DNA from: Acetobacter musti
GTDB taxonomy: Bacteria; Pseudomonadota; Alphaproteobacteria; Acetobacterales; Acetobacteraceae
Direction of reading: 5' to 3'
DNA: 64,000 nucleotides
Assembly (NCBI RefSeq): GCF_011516835.1
Contig: NZ_WOTB01000012.1
Span: 62,001 to 126,000, forward strand
Part shown: positions 25,219-35,584 of the stretch, in pieces
Layout of the letters: the number at the start of each line of letters is the position of its first letter
How positions within the stretch are numbered: the first letter of the stretch is position 1
Translations under genes and position numbers: made by a program
The notes under the pieces: generated by a model
What the model was told of the DNA's origin: nothing
Databases searched by the model: none
Seen by the model: the letters and a program-made list of their open reading frames with translations, nothing else

Positions 25219-27549
25219 ATGGGCTTTTCACACTGCACCGCCCGCCGGTTCTTCGGCGCGACGGCGGGCGCCATAGCATTTCTCTGCGCGGGCACACATG
25301 CCGCGACACCGCAGAAACGCGCTCTCCCCCGGTCACGCCAGCACAGGGCGGATACGACGGTTCCGGCCCGAAAGCCGCCCGTGACCGAAAACATCCTCAT
25401 CACCGGGATCAGCCACGCCCCGGCCACCATCAGACCGGCCGGGCAGACAACCTACAGTTCCGACCGGAGCAGCTTCGGAAACCAGCTCGGCCAGACGGTC
25501 GCGGACATGGCCGTCACCATCCCCGGCGTGAGCTTCACCCAGGGCAATGGCCCGCGCGATACGGTGGTGTCGGTGCGCGGCTCAGGCGACCGCCAGTCCT
25601 ACGGCCTGAAAAACCTGCAGATCCTCGAAGACGGCTTTCCGATGACCCAGCCCGACGGAACCGCCCGCGCCGATCTGATCGACCCCCACGCCTATGAAGG
25701 CATGGACGTCTTCGAAGGACCGGCCTCCACCGTCTACGGCAATTACGCCGTCAACGGCGCCATCAGCTTCCGCACCCGCAAAGGCGCCGACATCCACGGA
25801 CTCGAAATCGGTTCCGATTTCGGCAGCTACGGCATGTTCAATAATTACGCCACGCTCGGCCTCGGAAATCGCAGCTATGACCTCATGGTCTTCGCCAGCG
25901 ACGTCCGGGGCAACGGCTTCATCGCCAGCAGCCGCTACAACACCTCAACCGAAAATGTCCGTCTGCGCGTCAGCCTGACGCCGTCCGATCGCCTCGTCCT
26001 GAAATTCGTGAACAACGTGACAGACGCCTTCCTGCCGGTCCGCCTGTCGCTGAACCAGTACCGCGCCAACCCTTATCAGCAGGGCTGCTATAACGCGGCC
26101 AGCGCGGCAGCGGGCTGCGCGTCCGTCAGCCTTTTCGTCAACGGCCGCTACGGCGCGAAAGAGGCCATGAGCCCCGAAGCCGCCGGCCTCGGCCGCTTCG
26201 ACCGCCGCACCATCGTCGGCCTGCGCTGGGAACACGACTTCGACAGCCACACGACATGGCGCAACCAGTTCACCTATGACCAGCGCCACGTCGATCAGCC
26301 CACATCCCCGACCTCCTTCGCCGGGCCATACAATTCTTACAATGTCAGCAGCGATATCACGAACCAGGTCCGCATCGGCGCTACGTCACTCGAAACCTTC
26401 GGCGGCATAAGCTTCGATGACCTCGATTACGGATACCAGACCTGCAACATCATGCCCCTGGGCGGCGCGACCTGCGGCGCGATGAGTTCTGAATCCTATG
26501 GCCATCAGTGGAACCTGGGCGCCCGCTTTCAGGAAGACTGGCATTTCGCACCGAACTGGCATGCGGTCGCCGGACTTGGGGGCACCTATTCGGATATCGG
26601 CGCCATGGAAGCGGTTTACAACTATTCCGCAGCCGGCAGAACACAGCAATACATCACCGCCAATCGCTTTTTCTTCAATCTCGCACCCGAAGGCGCCCTG
26701 ATCTACTCCCCGTCGAAAGACTGGACCCTGCATGCGCGGATCGGCACCGCATACGGAACGCCATCATCATCGAATCTTTTCATCACACCACAGGGCCAGT
26801 ACGGAAATAACACGCAGCTGAAGAGCCAGAGCAGCACAGGCGTGGATGTCGGCGCGGACTGGCATCCGGACGCGAACAGTCACATTCAGATAACAGGCTT
26901 TTACGAATTCTACAGAAATGAACTCGTCAGCCAGTCCGCCGGCGTCAACACCGTAGGCGCCTACACTTTCAACGCTCCGGCCTCACAGCATCGCGGCATC
27001 GTCCTGGGGGCGGAGTGGAAGCCTTTTCCCAAAAACTTCCCCGGCGGCCGGATAAAGCTAAGCTATACCTACGATAATCAGATCTACACAAATTATACCG
27101 AAGTCCTTTCTGACAGCACGATCTCCCGCAGCTTCAGCCGGAAGGGCAACGCCATCCCTGGCGTCATCCCGAACTTCCTTAATGCCCGTTTCCTGTATGA
27201 CCAGCCCGCCGGCCCGCTGGAAGGCCTCGGCGGATACGCGGAAGTCACCTGGCGCGACTCTTACTGGCTGGATAACGCCAGTAAACTCAAAGCCCCAGGC
27301 TACGCGCTGCTGAATCTCGAACTGCATTACGACCCCCCGGCGCGTTACGGCTGGGCTCATCGTCTGCACTGGTATTTCGAAGTGCAGAACGTCGCGAATA
27401 CAAACTGGATCGCCGGCGCCACGAACATCAGCGATATACTCCTCGCCAGCGGGCGACAGGCCGGCGCCGGAACACTCATGAACAGCACTGGCTCAGTCTA
27501 TGCCGGATCGCCACGGGCATATTCCGGCGGCGTACGGATCAGGCTTTAG
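25219..27549 (+). CDS. TonB-dependent receptor, probably for copper
   Basis: About 776 residues. ATG 25219 gives a signal peptide (FFGATAGAIAFLCAGTHA); the GTG at 25174 would add 15 residues. Plug domain: VADMAVTIPGVSFTQGNGPRDTVVSVRGSGDRQSYGLKNLQILEDGFPMTQPDG, then MDVFEGPASTVYGNYAVNGAISFRTRKG. The barrel ends YSGGVRIRL. Two Cys pairs in predicted loops (GCYNAASAAAGC and CNIMPLGGATC) may be disulfides. The order DUF2946, receptor, Met-rich PepSY protein, SCO resembles OprC/NosA-type copper receptor loci; substrate is inferred from that. The stop codon abuts an E repeat. Confidence 0.85.
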   Translation: MGFSHCTARRFFGATAGAIAFLCAGTHAATPQKRALPRSRQHRADTTVPARKPPVTENILITGISHAPATIRPAGQTTYSSDRSSFGNQLGQTVADMAVTIPGVSFTQGNGPRDTVVSVRGSGDRQSYGLKNLQILEDGFPMTQPDGTARADLIDPHAYEGMDVFEGPASTVYGNYAVNGAISFRTRKGADIHGLEIGSDFGSYGMFNNYATLGLGNRSYDLMVFASDVRGNGFIASSRYNTSTENVRLRVSLTPSDRLVLKFVNNVTDAFLPVRLSLNQYRANPYQQGCYNAASAAAGCASVSLFVNGRYGAKEAMSPEAAGLGRFDRRTIVGLRWEHDFDSHTTWRNQFTYDQRHVDQPTSPTSFAGPYNSYNVSSDITNQVRIGATSLETFGGISFDDLDYGYQTCNIMPLGGATCGAMSSESYGHQWNLGARFQEDWHFAPNWHAVAGLGGTYSDIGAMEAVYNYSAAGRTQQYITANRFFFNLAPEGALIYSPSKDWTLHARIGTAYGTPSSSNLFITPQGQYGNNTQLKSQSSTGVDVGADWHPDANSHIQITGFYEFYRNELVSQSAGVNTVGAYTFNAPASQHRGIVLGAEWKPFPKNFPGGRIKLSYTYDNQIYTNYTEVLSDSTISRSFSRKGNAIPGVIPNFLNARFLYDQPAGPLEGLGGYAEVTWRDSYWLDNASKLKAPGYALLNLELHYDPPARYGWAHRLHWYFEVQNVANTNWIAGATNISDILLASGRQAGAGTLMNSTGSVYAGSPRAYSGGVRIRL

Positions 27550-27682
27550 GGGCTGTTTCAGAAGAAGCCTCATGAAACCGCCTTTAAATTACAAAAAAGC
27601 TTCATAAGACGACGAATTTTTTAAAAAAGCGGCACCCAAAAACTTCTTTTTTATCCCTGCGCGGCGTTTGAACCAGTCTCTC
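27547..27682 (-). repeat. E repeat, short form with both ends
   Basis: Starts at the receptor stop codon (AGGGGCTGTTTCAGAAG) and ends GAACCAGTCTCT, 136 bases. Part of the core and most of the left arm are deleted. It separates the receptor from the PepSY gene, so co-transcription would have to read through its hairpins. Confidence 0.82.
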
Positions 27683-27695
27683 AAGGATGACAGAC

Positions 27696-29141
27696 ATGAC
27701 TCACACTTCCCCATCCTTCTTGCGTTCCCTCTGGCCCGATCACCGCACGGTCTGGCGCTGGCACTTCTTCGCCGGCCTGTTCTGCCTGCCCTTCGTCGCC
27801 TTCCTGTCCCTGACAGGCAGCATCTATCTGTTCAGACCCCAGATCGATGACCTGATCGACCGGCCGTACGATCATCTGCCGGCAGTCACGGCCCCGTCAC
27901 CCTCGCAGGACGTCAGCGCCGCACTATCCGCTGTGCCGCACAGCACATTTCTGGCTTACGAACTGCCGCGTACGCCCCAAAGCGCCGCGCGCGTCATCGT
28001 GGATCACAACGGCGACGCCATCCGGGTCTATGTGGACCGGACCACTCACCACGTCCTGAAAACGGTTTCGGAAGAACTGCGCTTCGAGCGTGTGATTTTC
28101 AAACTCCACGGACAACTGCTTCTGGGGAACGCAGGCTCCGTCATCATGGAAATGGTCGCCTCATGGACGATCATCCTCGTGATCACCGGCCTCTGCCTCT
28201 GGTGGCCGCGCGGTCAGCACAGCCTGGCCGGCATCCTTTATCCACGCCTCAGCCTGACTGGCCGTGCCCGCTGGCGGGATTTTCATGCCGTCACAGGCGT
28301 CTGGATCTCTCTGTTTCTGGTCCTCTTCCTGGTCTCGGGACTGCCCTGGTCCTTCGTCTGGGGCCATGCGCTGTCATCCGTCGAACACACCGTCGGGCGT
28401 CTGACATCCGTGCAGGACTGGGAAATCGGTGCCGTTCCGGCGCGGGATACAATCGCGGGCCACCCGGCTCCCGGACCATCCGTCCCGGACATGCCTCAAA
28501 CGGGCACAGCCGGCATGAACATGACTGAAATGGATATGCCCCGAATGGATATGCCCCGAATGGATATGCCCGGAATGGATATGCCGCCGGCCGCTCCGTC
28601 CGCCCCTTCGGGACCGGACCTGACAGGCCTCGATAACGTCGTCCGCACCGCGCAGACCCTCAGCCTGCCCGATCCCGTGCTGGTGACACCCCCTTTGGAA
28701 CCGGACACGCCGTGGACCGTCCGCTCCGACACGCAGAACCGCCCTTTACGGGAGAGCGCACAGGTGACAGCAGACGGGCATATCGTCTCGCGCCGGAACT
28801 TCGGTCAGAAAGGACTTGTCGATCGCTTCACCGGCTATGGCGTGGCCGCCCATGAGGGACAACTGTTCGGCCCGGCAAACCAGGTCATCAATCTGCTCGT
28901 CGCCCTCGGCCTCATGCTGATGAGCGTTGCCGCGACCATTCTCTGGCTGAGACAAAAACCTGCAGGCCAGACCGGCGCCCCGCCCCGGCTGCCGTCACAG
29001 AGAGCCGGCCTCATCGCGACAGCGATCCTGTGCCTCCTGGGCCTGCTCCTGCCCGAACTCGGCGCCTCGCTGATCGTCCTCGCCGTCGCCACGCGGCTTG
29101 GCCGCCACCGGGAGCAGACCGTCGCGCGGAAAAACGGATGA
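27696..29141 (+). CDS. PepSY-associated membrane protein with Met-rich repeat
   Basis: About 481 residues, PepSY-TM family. Membrane helices near residues 20-45 (WHFFAGLFCLPFVAFLSLTGSIYLF), 155-175, 200-220 and two at the C-terminus. A periplasmic loop at about 274-299 holds MNMTEMDMP followed by three more MDMP units, encoded by a 15-base tandem repeat. Met-rich MxM runs bind Cu(I) in other periplasmic copper proteins. ATG 27696 is chosen (AAGGA 8 bases upstream); the ATG at 27687 overlaps that ribosome site. PepSY-TM proteins are linked to metal reduction or transfer with TonB receptors. A copper role is inferred from the Met repeat and the SCO neighbour. Confidence 0.82.
   Translation: MTHTSPSFLRSLWPDHRTVWRWHFFAGLFCLPFVAFLSLTGSIYLFRPQIDDLIDRPYDHLPAVTAPSPSQDVSAALSAVPHSTFLAYELPRTPQSAARVIVDHNGDAIRVYVDRTTHHVLKTVSEELRFERVIFKLHGQLLLGNAGSVIMEMVASWTIILVITGLCLWWPRGQHSLAGILYPRLSLTGRARWRDFHAVTGVWISLFLVLFLVSGLPWSFVWGHALSSVEHTVGRLTSVQDWEIGAVPARDTIAGHPAPGPSVPDMPQTGTAGMNMTEMDMPRMDMPRMDMPGMDMPPAAPSAPSGPDLTGLDNVVRTAQTLSLPDPVLVTPPLEPDTPWTVRSDTQNRPLRESAQVTADGHIVSRRNFGQKGLVDRFTGYGVAAHEGQLFGPANQVINLLVALGLMLMSVAATILWLRQKPAGQTGAPPRLPSQRAGLIATAILCLLGLLLPELGASLIVLAVATRLGRHREQTVARKNG
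28530..28586 (+). repeat. 15-base tandem repeat coding MDMP units
   Basis: ATGGATATGCCCCGA repeated twice, then variants ending CGGA and CCG: almost four units inside the PepSY gene. The unit length is a multiple of three, so copy-number change would lengthen or shorten the Met-rich loop without breaking the frame. Confidence 0.9.
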
Positions 29142-29142
29142 C

Positions 29143-29787
29143 TCAGGAACCGGGCAGCAGACGCGCAAGATCGGCCGCGATCTGGTTGGCGCTGGAATCA
29201 ACCGGAATCATGCCGACCAGATGGTTCCGCCCGTCCATCAGATAAAACAGAGAGCTGTGATCGACGAGATAATCCGGCCCACTCCCGGCGCGACGGCGGG
29301 CGGTGACATGGAATTCATCCATCACTGGCCGAAGCTGCGCCTCCGTCCCGGTCAGACCGACAATCCGCGGCGAAAACCGCGACACGTAATCCTTCACGAC
29401 CGGCGGCGTATCCCGCTCCGGATCAACCGACACAAACAGAGGGGTGACAGCCCGGCCTCTGAGGCCAGGTTCGTCCAGAGCGGCCGAGACGGTCGCGAGT
29501 GTCAGAGGACAGACATCGACGCAATGCGTGTAGCCAAAATAGATAAGCGTATACCGCCCCCGGAAATCCGCCTGAGTGACACGCCGGCCAGCGCCGTCAG
29601 TCAGCGCATAAGGACCACCCACGACAGCATGGCGCTGGCCCGTCAGAAGCGTGCGAAACCCCGCCGCTCCCGCCACCAGCAGAAAAGCCGCGCCGGCAAT
29701 GACGAAAATCGCCCTGCGGTCCCGTTTCACCGGAACCCCCGCCGGCCGGGCGGCTTTGGCTCTCCTGCGACTGTCCTGTCGTTTCAT
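29143..29787 (-). CDS. SCO1/SenC-family copper chaperone
   Basis: 214 residues: basic N-terminus, one membrane anchor (AIFVIAGAAFLLVAGAAGF) and a periplasmic thioredoxin-like domain. The copper site is complete: C89-V-D-V-C93-P (CxxxCP) and H177 (YLVDHSS). Conserved VDPERDTP is also present. SCO proteins deliver copper to the CuA site of cytochrome oxidase or act as thiol oxidoreductases. The gene converges on the PepSY gene with a single base between stop codons, so the two are arranged tail to tail. This is the strongest evidence that the neighbouring receptor handles copper. Confidence 0.93.
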   Translation of the reverse strand: MKRQDSRRRAKAARPAGVPVKRDRRAIFVIAGAAFLLVAGAAGFRTLLTGQRHAVVGGPYALTDGAGRRVTQADFRGRYTLIYFGYTHCVDVCPLTLATVSAALDEPGLRGRAVTPLFVSVDPERDTPPVVKDYVSRFSPRIVGLTGTEAQLRPVMDEFHVTARRRAGSGPDYLVDHSSLFYLMDGRNHLVGMIPVDSSANQIAADLARLLPGS

Positions 29788-29921
29788 AAAAGCCGTATAG
29801 CAAAAACGGACCTGTTCCGCAGCACATCACAGGAACCCGGTTCCCCATTATTTCCGGAACGGCCAGACCGTCACTTTCCAGTCCCGCTCATCTGCCCGCC
29901 ACAAAGAACATTTCACAATAA

Positions 29922-30048
29922 ATCCCTGATAAAAACAGAAATTTCCACGGAAGTTTTTTTCAAAAAGCTTCATAAGACGAAGTCTTTTTAAAAAAGGCCG
30001 CGCCCAAAACTTCTTTATGATCTGCTGTAATCTATTGAAACAATCCTC
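29922..30048 (+). repeat. E repeat with inverted core
   Basis: Left-arm end CCCTGATAAAAACAG, then the core starting with the AAGCTTC hairpin and ending GGCCGCGCCCAAAACTTC, then right arm CTTTATGATCTGCTG ... TTGAAACAATCCTC. Here the core lies opposite to the common orientation relative to the arms. Degenerate copy. Confidence 0.78.
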
Positions 30049-30095
30049 AATACAGGCCTGTATAAACCTCCCGGATCGCGGAGAAAGGGCGATGA

Positions 30096-31154
30096 ATGTC
30101 TTTCCGCCTCACCTGTCTGCTGAAAATAGCGAGGAAAAACCCACGCTGGAGACGAGCGGGACCGTGCTCCGTCATCGTCATGCTGCTTTCCTTCAGCACA
30201 GGCGCACGGGCACAGCAAGCACACGCACAGCTATCGGCCTCATCGTGTATCGAGGGCGCTACAGTCGTGCCTCTCCTCGGCGGAAACGGCGACAGTCCCA
30301 TCATCCCGGTCAAAGCAGGCTCTTCACCGGCGGCGATGTTCGTAAGTCCCGCGTTTTCCCATATCCTGGTCCATGATCATGACCGGATATGGTTCCCGCA
30401 GGGGCCGGCGCAGCAAGTGGTGGCACAGGACGGAAACCGGGTCATTGCGGAGCATACCGAAATCGACAGCCTGACAATCGGAGCGGTATCGCTGCCAATG
30501 GTTCCCGCCCTGCTCCTGGATGGCGAAGCAAAACACAGCGCGGACGGCCTTCCGGTTCTCGGTATCATCGGACGTGACATACTCGCTCACGTCGAGGTGC
30601 TCCTCGACGTTCCCCACAGGACGCTCGCGCTGTTCCAATGGAGCCGCCGGAAAGGATGTGGCGAGACACCCGCTCCGATCTTCACCGGCGATGTCTATAC
30701 GGTGCCCATGGACAGCGACGCCGGCATCCAGGTCCGTATTGGCCCGGCTTCAGCCCGCCTCCGGCTGGACCCGGATCTCGCAGTCAGCGTGCTGCCACGA
30801 CCGGACGCCCACGCCGCCGGCGTCTCAGACGAAATCCTGTCCCATGACCCTCGCGTAACCGCGCGTTATGTATCCATACAGGCGGGAGCGAGACATCGTT
30901 TCCCGACAGTGACCATCGGCGCGGAGTCTCTCTCCGGTTTCGATTTCGTCATTGAGGACAGCATTCGAAACGGCGCTCTGGGAGAGAATTTCTTCGAAGG
31001 TGTCGTGGCCCTGCTGGATTTTCCCCATGGCCGGTTCATCTTTCAGCCGACCGATGACCGGAACGACGCGCCCGTTCTGCACCTCCATTTCGACCAGTCC
31101 CGCCAGGGCTACACCGCAGTCCGCGAACAGCAGGGAAAGCCGGACCATCAGTGA
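30096..31154 (+). CDS. Exported protein with two retropepsin-like domains
   Basis: 352 residues, signal peptide MSFRLTCLLKIARKN...GPCSVIVMLLSFSTGARA after a long basic start; AAAGGG precedes the ATG by 6 bases. Two halves resemble each other: each has a beta-rich entry, a middle strand (SLTIGAVSLPMVPALLLD; TVTIGAESLSGFDFVIED) and a closing G-x-x-G-x-[DN] motif (LGIIGRDILAHVEVLLDVPHRTLALF; GALGENFFEGVVALLDFPHGRFIF). These are marks of retropepsin-like (PF13650/PF13975) folds. The catalytic D-[TS]-G is missing in both halves (VSPAFSHILV; LRLDPDLAVSV), so it is probably not a protease. Binding role possible; no partner identified. Confidence 0.65.
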   Translation: MSFRLTCLLKIARKNPRWRRAGPCSVIVMLLSFSTGARAQQAHAQLSASSCIEGATVVPLLGGNGDSPIIPVKAGSSPAAMFVSPAFSHILVHDHDRIWFPQGPAQQVVAQDGNRVIAEHTEIDSLTIGAVSLPMVPALLLDGEAKHSADGLPVLGIIGRDILAHVEVLLDVPHRTLALFQWSRRKGCGETPAPIFTGDVYTVPMDSDAGIQVRIGPASARLRLDPDLAVSVLPRPDAHAAGVSDEILSHDPRVTARYVSIQAGARHRFPTVTIGAESLSGFDFVIEDSIRNGALGENFFEGVVALLDFPHGRFIFQPTDDRNDAPVLHLHFDQSRQGYTAVREQQGKPDHQ

Positions 31155-31563
31155 ACGGACCATCAGCGAAACAGCAGAGACAGCTTCCCGGCAGGACCGT
31201 ACAGACAGCCGCCGCCCGGATGACATCTTTTCCCGCCTGTGATCACTCCCCGGCTGCAGACATCCTTTCCCGAAGACGAACGATCCGGGGCGGACCTTCC
31301 GCTCACTCACCCTGCGCCGGCAACGCCCCTTCGCCGCCATCGGGGTAAACCCTGCACCCGCCGGAACAAAGCCGGACAGAGAAATCCCCTGACGCCCGGC
31401 CCCCGACGCAGCCCCCGGACGCAGCCACCCCCGCATCATCCACGGCAGCCGGACAGAACAGCCTCCCGTCCCCCGGTCTTTACGGCATCCCCTCCGGTCC
31501 ATAATGGAAACGGCTCACGCAGCACGCTCCGGCAACAGAGGGCCGGAAACAGGAAGGCAGACC
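31155..31563. other. Intergenic region before the AI-2E permease gene
   Basis: About 410 GC-rich bases with no repeat of families E or TH and no supported gene. Open frames through it on the + strand read as Arg/Pro-rich shadows of the next gene. Nothing recognised. Confidence 0.4.
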
Positions 31564-32652
31564 ATGACGAAACCGCCGCAGGACGGAGCGGACCGCTCCG
31601 CCGACACCACGCGGGCCGTCCTCGTCGCGCTCCTCGCCAGCCTCATCGTCATCAGCGCGATCTGGATTCTCAGACCCTTCCTGCCGGCAACCATCTGGGC
31701 CGTGACCATCGGCGTCACCACATGGCCCCTGCTCCTGAGACTCCAGGCCGTCCTCGGACACAGCCGGGGCCTCGCCGTCTCCGTGACGATCCTCATTGCC
31801 CTCCTGATCTTCGTCCTGCCCCTCTGGCTCGCCATCACCACCGTCGTCCGGCACGCAGGCGATCTCGGCATGATGCTCTCATCCGCCGCGGCTTTCCGCC
31901 TCCCGCCGGAACCGGAATGGCTGCGTCACCTCCCGCTGATCGGCCCCCATGCCGGCTCCGTGTGGGAAAAAGCCCAGCACATGAAGCTCCCGGAAGTCGT
32001 CAGCCAGGTCATCCCCTCTCCCGAATATCTCATCCGGAGCTTCCTCTCCTACGCCGGAAGCTTCAGCATGCTGGCCGTCCAGTTCCTGCTCACCCTCGTC
32101 ATCCTCGGCGTGCTGCTCATGAAAGCCGAAGCGGCGACAGCCGCGGCGGAACATCTCGTCACCACCCTCGCCGGAGAACGCGGCCGGGACATGCTGATGC
32201 TGGCCGGCCACACTATCCGCGGCGTCGCCTTCGGCGTCACCGTCACCGCCATCGTCGAGTCCGCCGTCGCCGGCCTCGGACTGAAAATCGCCGCCGTCCC
32301 GCTGGCCAGCATCCTCACCGCCGTCACCTTCATGGCCTGCCTGCTCCAGGCCGGTCCGGGCGTCACACTGATCCCCGCCGTCATCTGGGTCTATTTCGAT
32401 CGCGGCCTGGTTCCGGCCATCATCCTGCCGCTGATCACCGTCGTCACCATCGTCATCGATAACGTCCTGCGCCCGTATCTCATCCGCAAACAGGCCGACA
32501 TCCCCCTCGTGCTCATCATGCTCGGCGTGATCGGCGGACTGAGCGGACTGGGACTCGTGGGCATCTTCGTCGGCCCCCTCGTGCTCTCCGTGGCCTATAC
32601 GCTCACCAGACACTGGGTGGCCGACTCCCGGAAAACCGTCACTCCACAATAA
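31564..32652 (+). CDS. AI-2E family permease (DUF20)
   Basis: 362 residues, inner membrane, about eight helices: VLVALLASLIVISAIWILRPFLPATIWAVTIGVTTWPLLL at the start, then LAVSVTILIALLIFVLPLWLAIT. A soluble stretch at ~105-165 is followed by a block of helices ending GLSGLGLVGIFVGPLVLSVAYTL, the most conserved AI-2E motif (GIiGLFIGPvvL). AGGAAGG precedes the ATG at 31564 by 7 bases; the frame is open back to 31504. Family members export varied small molecules, and the autoinducer-2 name does not define the substrate. Single gene, followed by an E repeat. Confidence 0.9.
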   Translation: MTKPPQDGADRSADTTRAVLVALLASLIVISAIWILRPFLPATIWAVTIGVTTWPLLLRLQAVLGHSRGLAVSVTILIALLIFVLPLWLAITTVVRHAGDLGMMLSSAAAFRLPPEPEWLRHLPLIGPHAGSVWEKAQHMKLPEVVSQVIPSPEYLIRSFLSYAGSFSMLAVQFLLTLVILGVLLMKAEAATAAAEHLVTTLAGERGRDMLMLAGHTIRGVAFGVTVTAIVESAVAGLGLKIAAVPLASILTAVTFMACLLQAGPGVTLIPAVIWVYFDRGLVPAIILPLITVVTIVIDNVLRPYLIRKQADIPLVLIMLGVIGGLSGLGLVGIFVGPLVLSVAYTLTRHWVADSRKTVTPQ

Positions 32653-32654
32653 AA

Positions 32655-32788
32655 CCCCGATAAAAACAGAAGTTTCCGGGTGCCGCCTTTTTTAAAAAGG
32701 TGGCGTCTTCTGAAGCTTTTTGAAAAAAGCTTCACCAAAAACTTCTTTATAATTTACAGCAGATTCCACGGGAAGATTTTTGAATCTG
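32655..32788 (+). repeat. E repeat, right end diverged
   Basis: CCGATAAAAACAG, core GGGTGCCGCC ... GAAGCTTTTTGAAAAAAGC ... CCAAAAACTTC in common orientation, then TTTATAATTTACAGCAGATT. The terminal inverted end is no longer clear. Confidence 0.85.
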
Positions 32789-33243
32789 CCCCCGATCCAC
32801 GTCCGGACGAAAAGCTCAGCCCAGGACAGGCCTGAAGGATCGGGGGAAAGAAAAACACCTTTATGAGATAAAAGATTTCCCGAACTGATCAGGATCGCTC
32901 TCCTGCCGCCAGGGCCGTCCGACAGACACCTGGCCAATGCCGGGTCAAACACACGCCGAAGCCCGCAAACCCCACCGCAACCTGCCCCGGAGCCGGCGAC
33001 AGAAAACAGACACGCCCCGGCAACCAGTAAAATCAAAGAAACCTCCCCGGACCGGACCAGCCGGAACTTCGCCCCGAACCCGACAAAAGGACCCCCCTGC
33101 AGCCACGCGGCAGAGACACCTGCCTGCCCGCAAATCAGACGCTCCGGGCAGGCCGCCGGTACAGATCAGGGCCGGTTTTTCGCGATTACCGCTGTAAAAC
33201 GACCGGAATCGCATTTATCGGCAGCATTTCGCCCCATCGGTAT
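32789..33243. other. Intergenic region upstream of argD
   Basis: About 455 bases without supported gene. CCCCCGATC (near 32790) pairs with GATCGGGGG (near 32837) to form a long-loop hairpin. No family E or TH repeat is present. Confidence 0.4.
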
Positions 33244-33273
33244 TTGACTTGCACGTAACAGCACGGTCATCAT
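33244..33273 (+). promoter_or_regulatory. Candidate promoter of argD-argF
   Basis: TTGACT, an 18-base spacer, and CATCAT (four of six matches to TATAAT). It lies 87 bases upstream of argD, right where the sequence changes from featureless spacer to leader. Confidence 0.45.
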
Positions 33274-33287
33274 AGCGCCGAACCGGT

Positions 33288-33313
33288 CGCCCGCTCCTCA
33301 CAGGCAGCGGGCG
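33288..33313 (+). promoter_or_regulatory. GC-rich leader hairpin before argD
   Basis: CGCCCGCT and AGCGGGCG pair over a 10-base loop, followed by GTTTCCGTTTC. It lies between the candidate promoter and the argD start, so it would form in the leader RNA. It resembles an attenuator, but no alternative antiterminator helix was identified. Confidence 0.4.
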
Positions 33314-33359
33314 GTTTCCGTTTCAGCCCCATCAATTCAGACAAGAAGTACCTCTTTCG

Positions 33360-34549
<1,190 letters not shown>

Positions 34550-34553
<4 letters not shown>

Positions 34554-35584
34554 GCACCGTAACCCACGCGCCCGCCCCCATGCCCGTCGCCACCCCGTCT
34601 CCGGAGACCGCCTCTCCCGGAGGCGCAGCCGGCATCCGGCATTTCCTCGACATCCGGGACCTGGACCGCGCAACGCTGCGCCAGATTCTCGACGTCGGCG
34701 CCGCGATCAAACGCATGCAGCGCGGCCGCGCCCGCCCGCTGCACCCGGCCAGACCGCTCGAAGGCCGGGCGCTCGGCATCCTGCTGTCGAAACCCTCGAC
34801 CCGCACCCGCGTCTCCTTCGAGGTCGGCGTCCGCCAGCTCGGCGGCGACGCCGTCGTTCTCTCCTCGAACGACACCCAGATCGGGCGCGGCGAGTCCATC
34901 CAGGACACGGCGCGGGTCCTGTCCCGCTTCGTCGACGCCATCGTCCTGCGCACCGGCCGCACCGCCTCCCTGCGCGATCTCGCGCGCTGGAGCAGCGTGC
35001 CGGTCATCAACGGCCTGACACCGGATTCCCACCCGGTGCAGATCCTCGCCGACATCATGACCTTCGAGGAATATCGCGGTCCTATTAAGGGCCGCACCCT
35101 CGCCTGGGTCGGAGACGGCAACAACGTCGCCTCCTCGCTCATGGAAGCCGCCGCGCAGTTCGGTTTCACACTGCGCCTCGCCACGCCGAAGCAACTGCCG
35201 CCGAACAAGGAAGTCGTCGCCTGGGCCCGCGCGAACGGCGCGAACCTGCTGCTGACCCATGACCCGCGCGAGGCCGTGGACGGCGCGGACTGCATCCTGA
35301 CCGACACATGGGTCAGCATGTCCGACGAAGCGGCGGCGGAGCGCATCATCCTGCTCGAACCCTACCGCGTGGACCGCGCTCTCATGGCGCACGCGGCGAA
35401 AGACGCCCTGTTCATGCACTGCCTGCCGGCTCATATTGGCGAGGAAGTGACGGAAGAGGTCTTCGAGGGTCCTCAGTCCGTCGTGTTTGACGAGGCGGAA
35501 AACCGTCTTCACGCACAGAAAGGCCTGCTGGTCTGGGCTCTGGGCGGCGAAGACTGGACCCGCTTCGGAAAGGAGCCGGAATGA
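34550..35584 (+). CDS. argF: Ornithine carbamoyltransferase
   Basis: 344 residues, slightly long because of an N-terminal extension (MSTVTHAPAPMPVATPSPETASPGGAAG). Makes citrulline from ornithine and carbamoyl phosphate. Key motifs: carbamoyl-phosphate site S83-T-R-T-R87 (SKPSTRTRVSFEVG), HPVQILADIMTFEE, and the ornithine-site loop H290-C-L-P293 (HCLPAHIGEEVTEEVFEG). Starts at a GTG that overlaps the argD stop; its own stop overlaps the next ATG (ATGA). Both overlaps indicate a tightly coupled operon. Confidence 0.96.

Noticed and set aside
31239-32462. 407-residue frame covering the spacer and the AI-2E permease
   Set aside because: Arg/Pro/His-rich out-of-frame reading of the permease gene.
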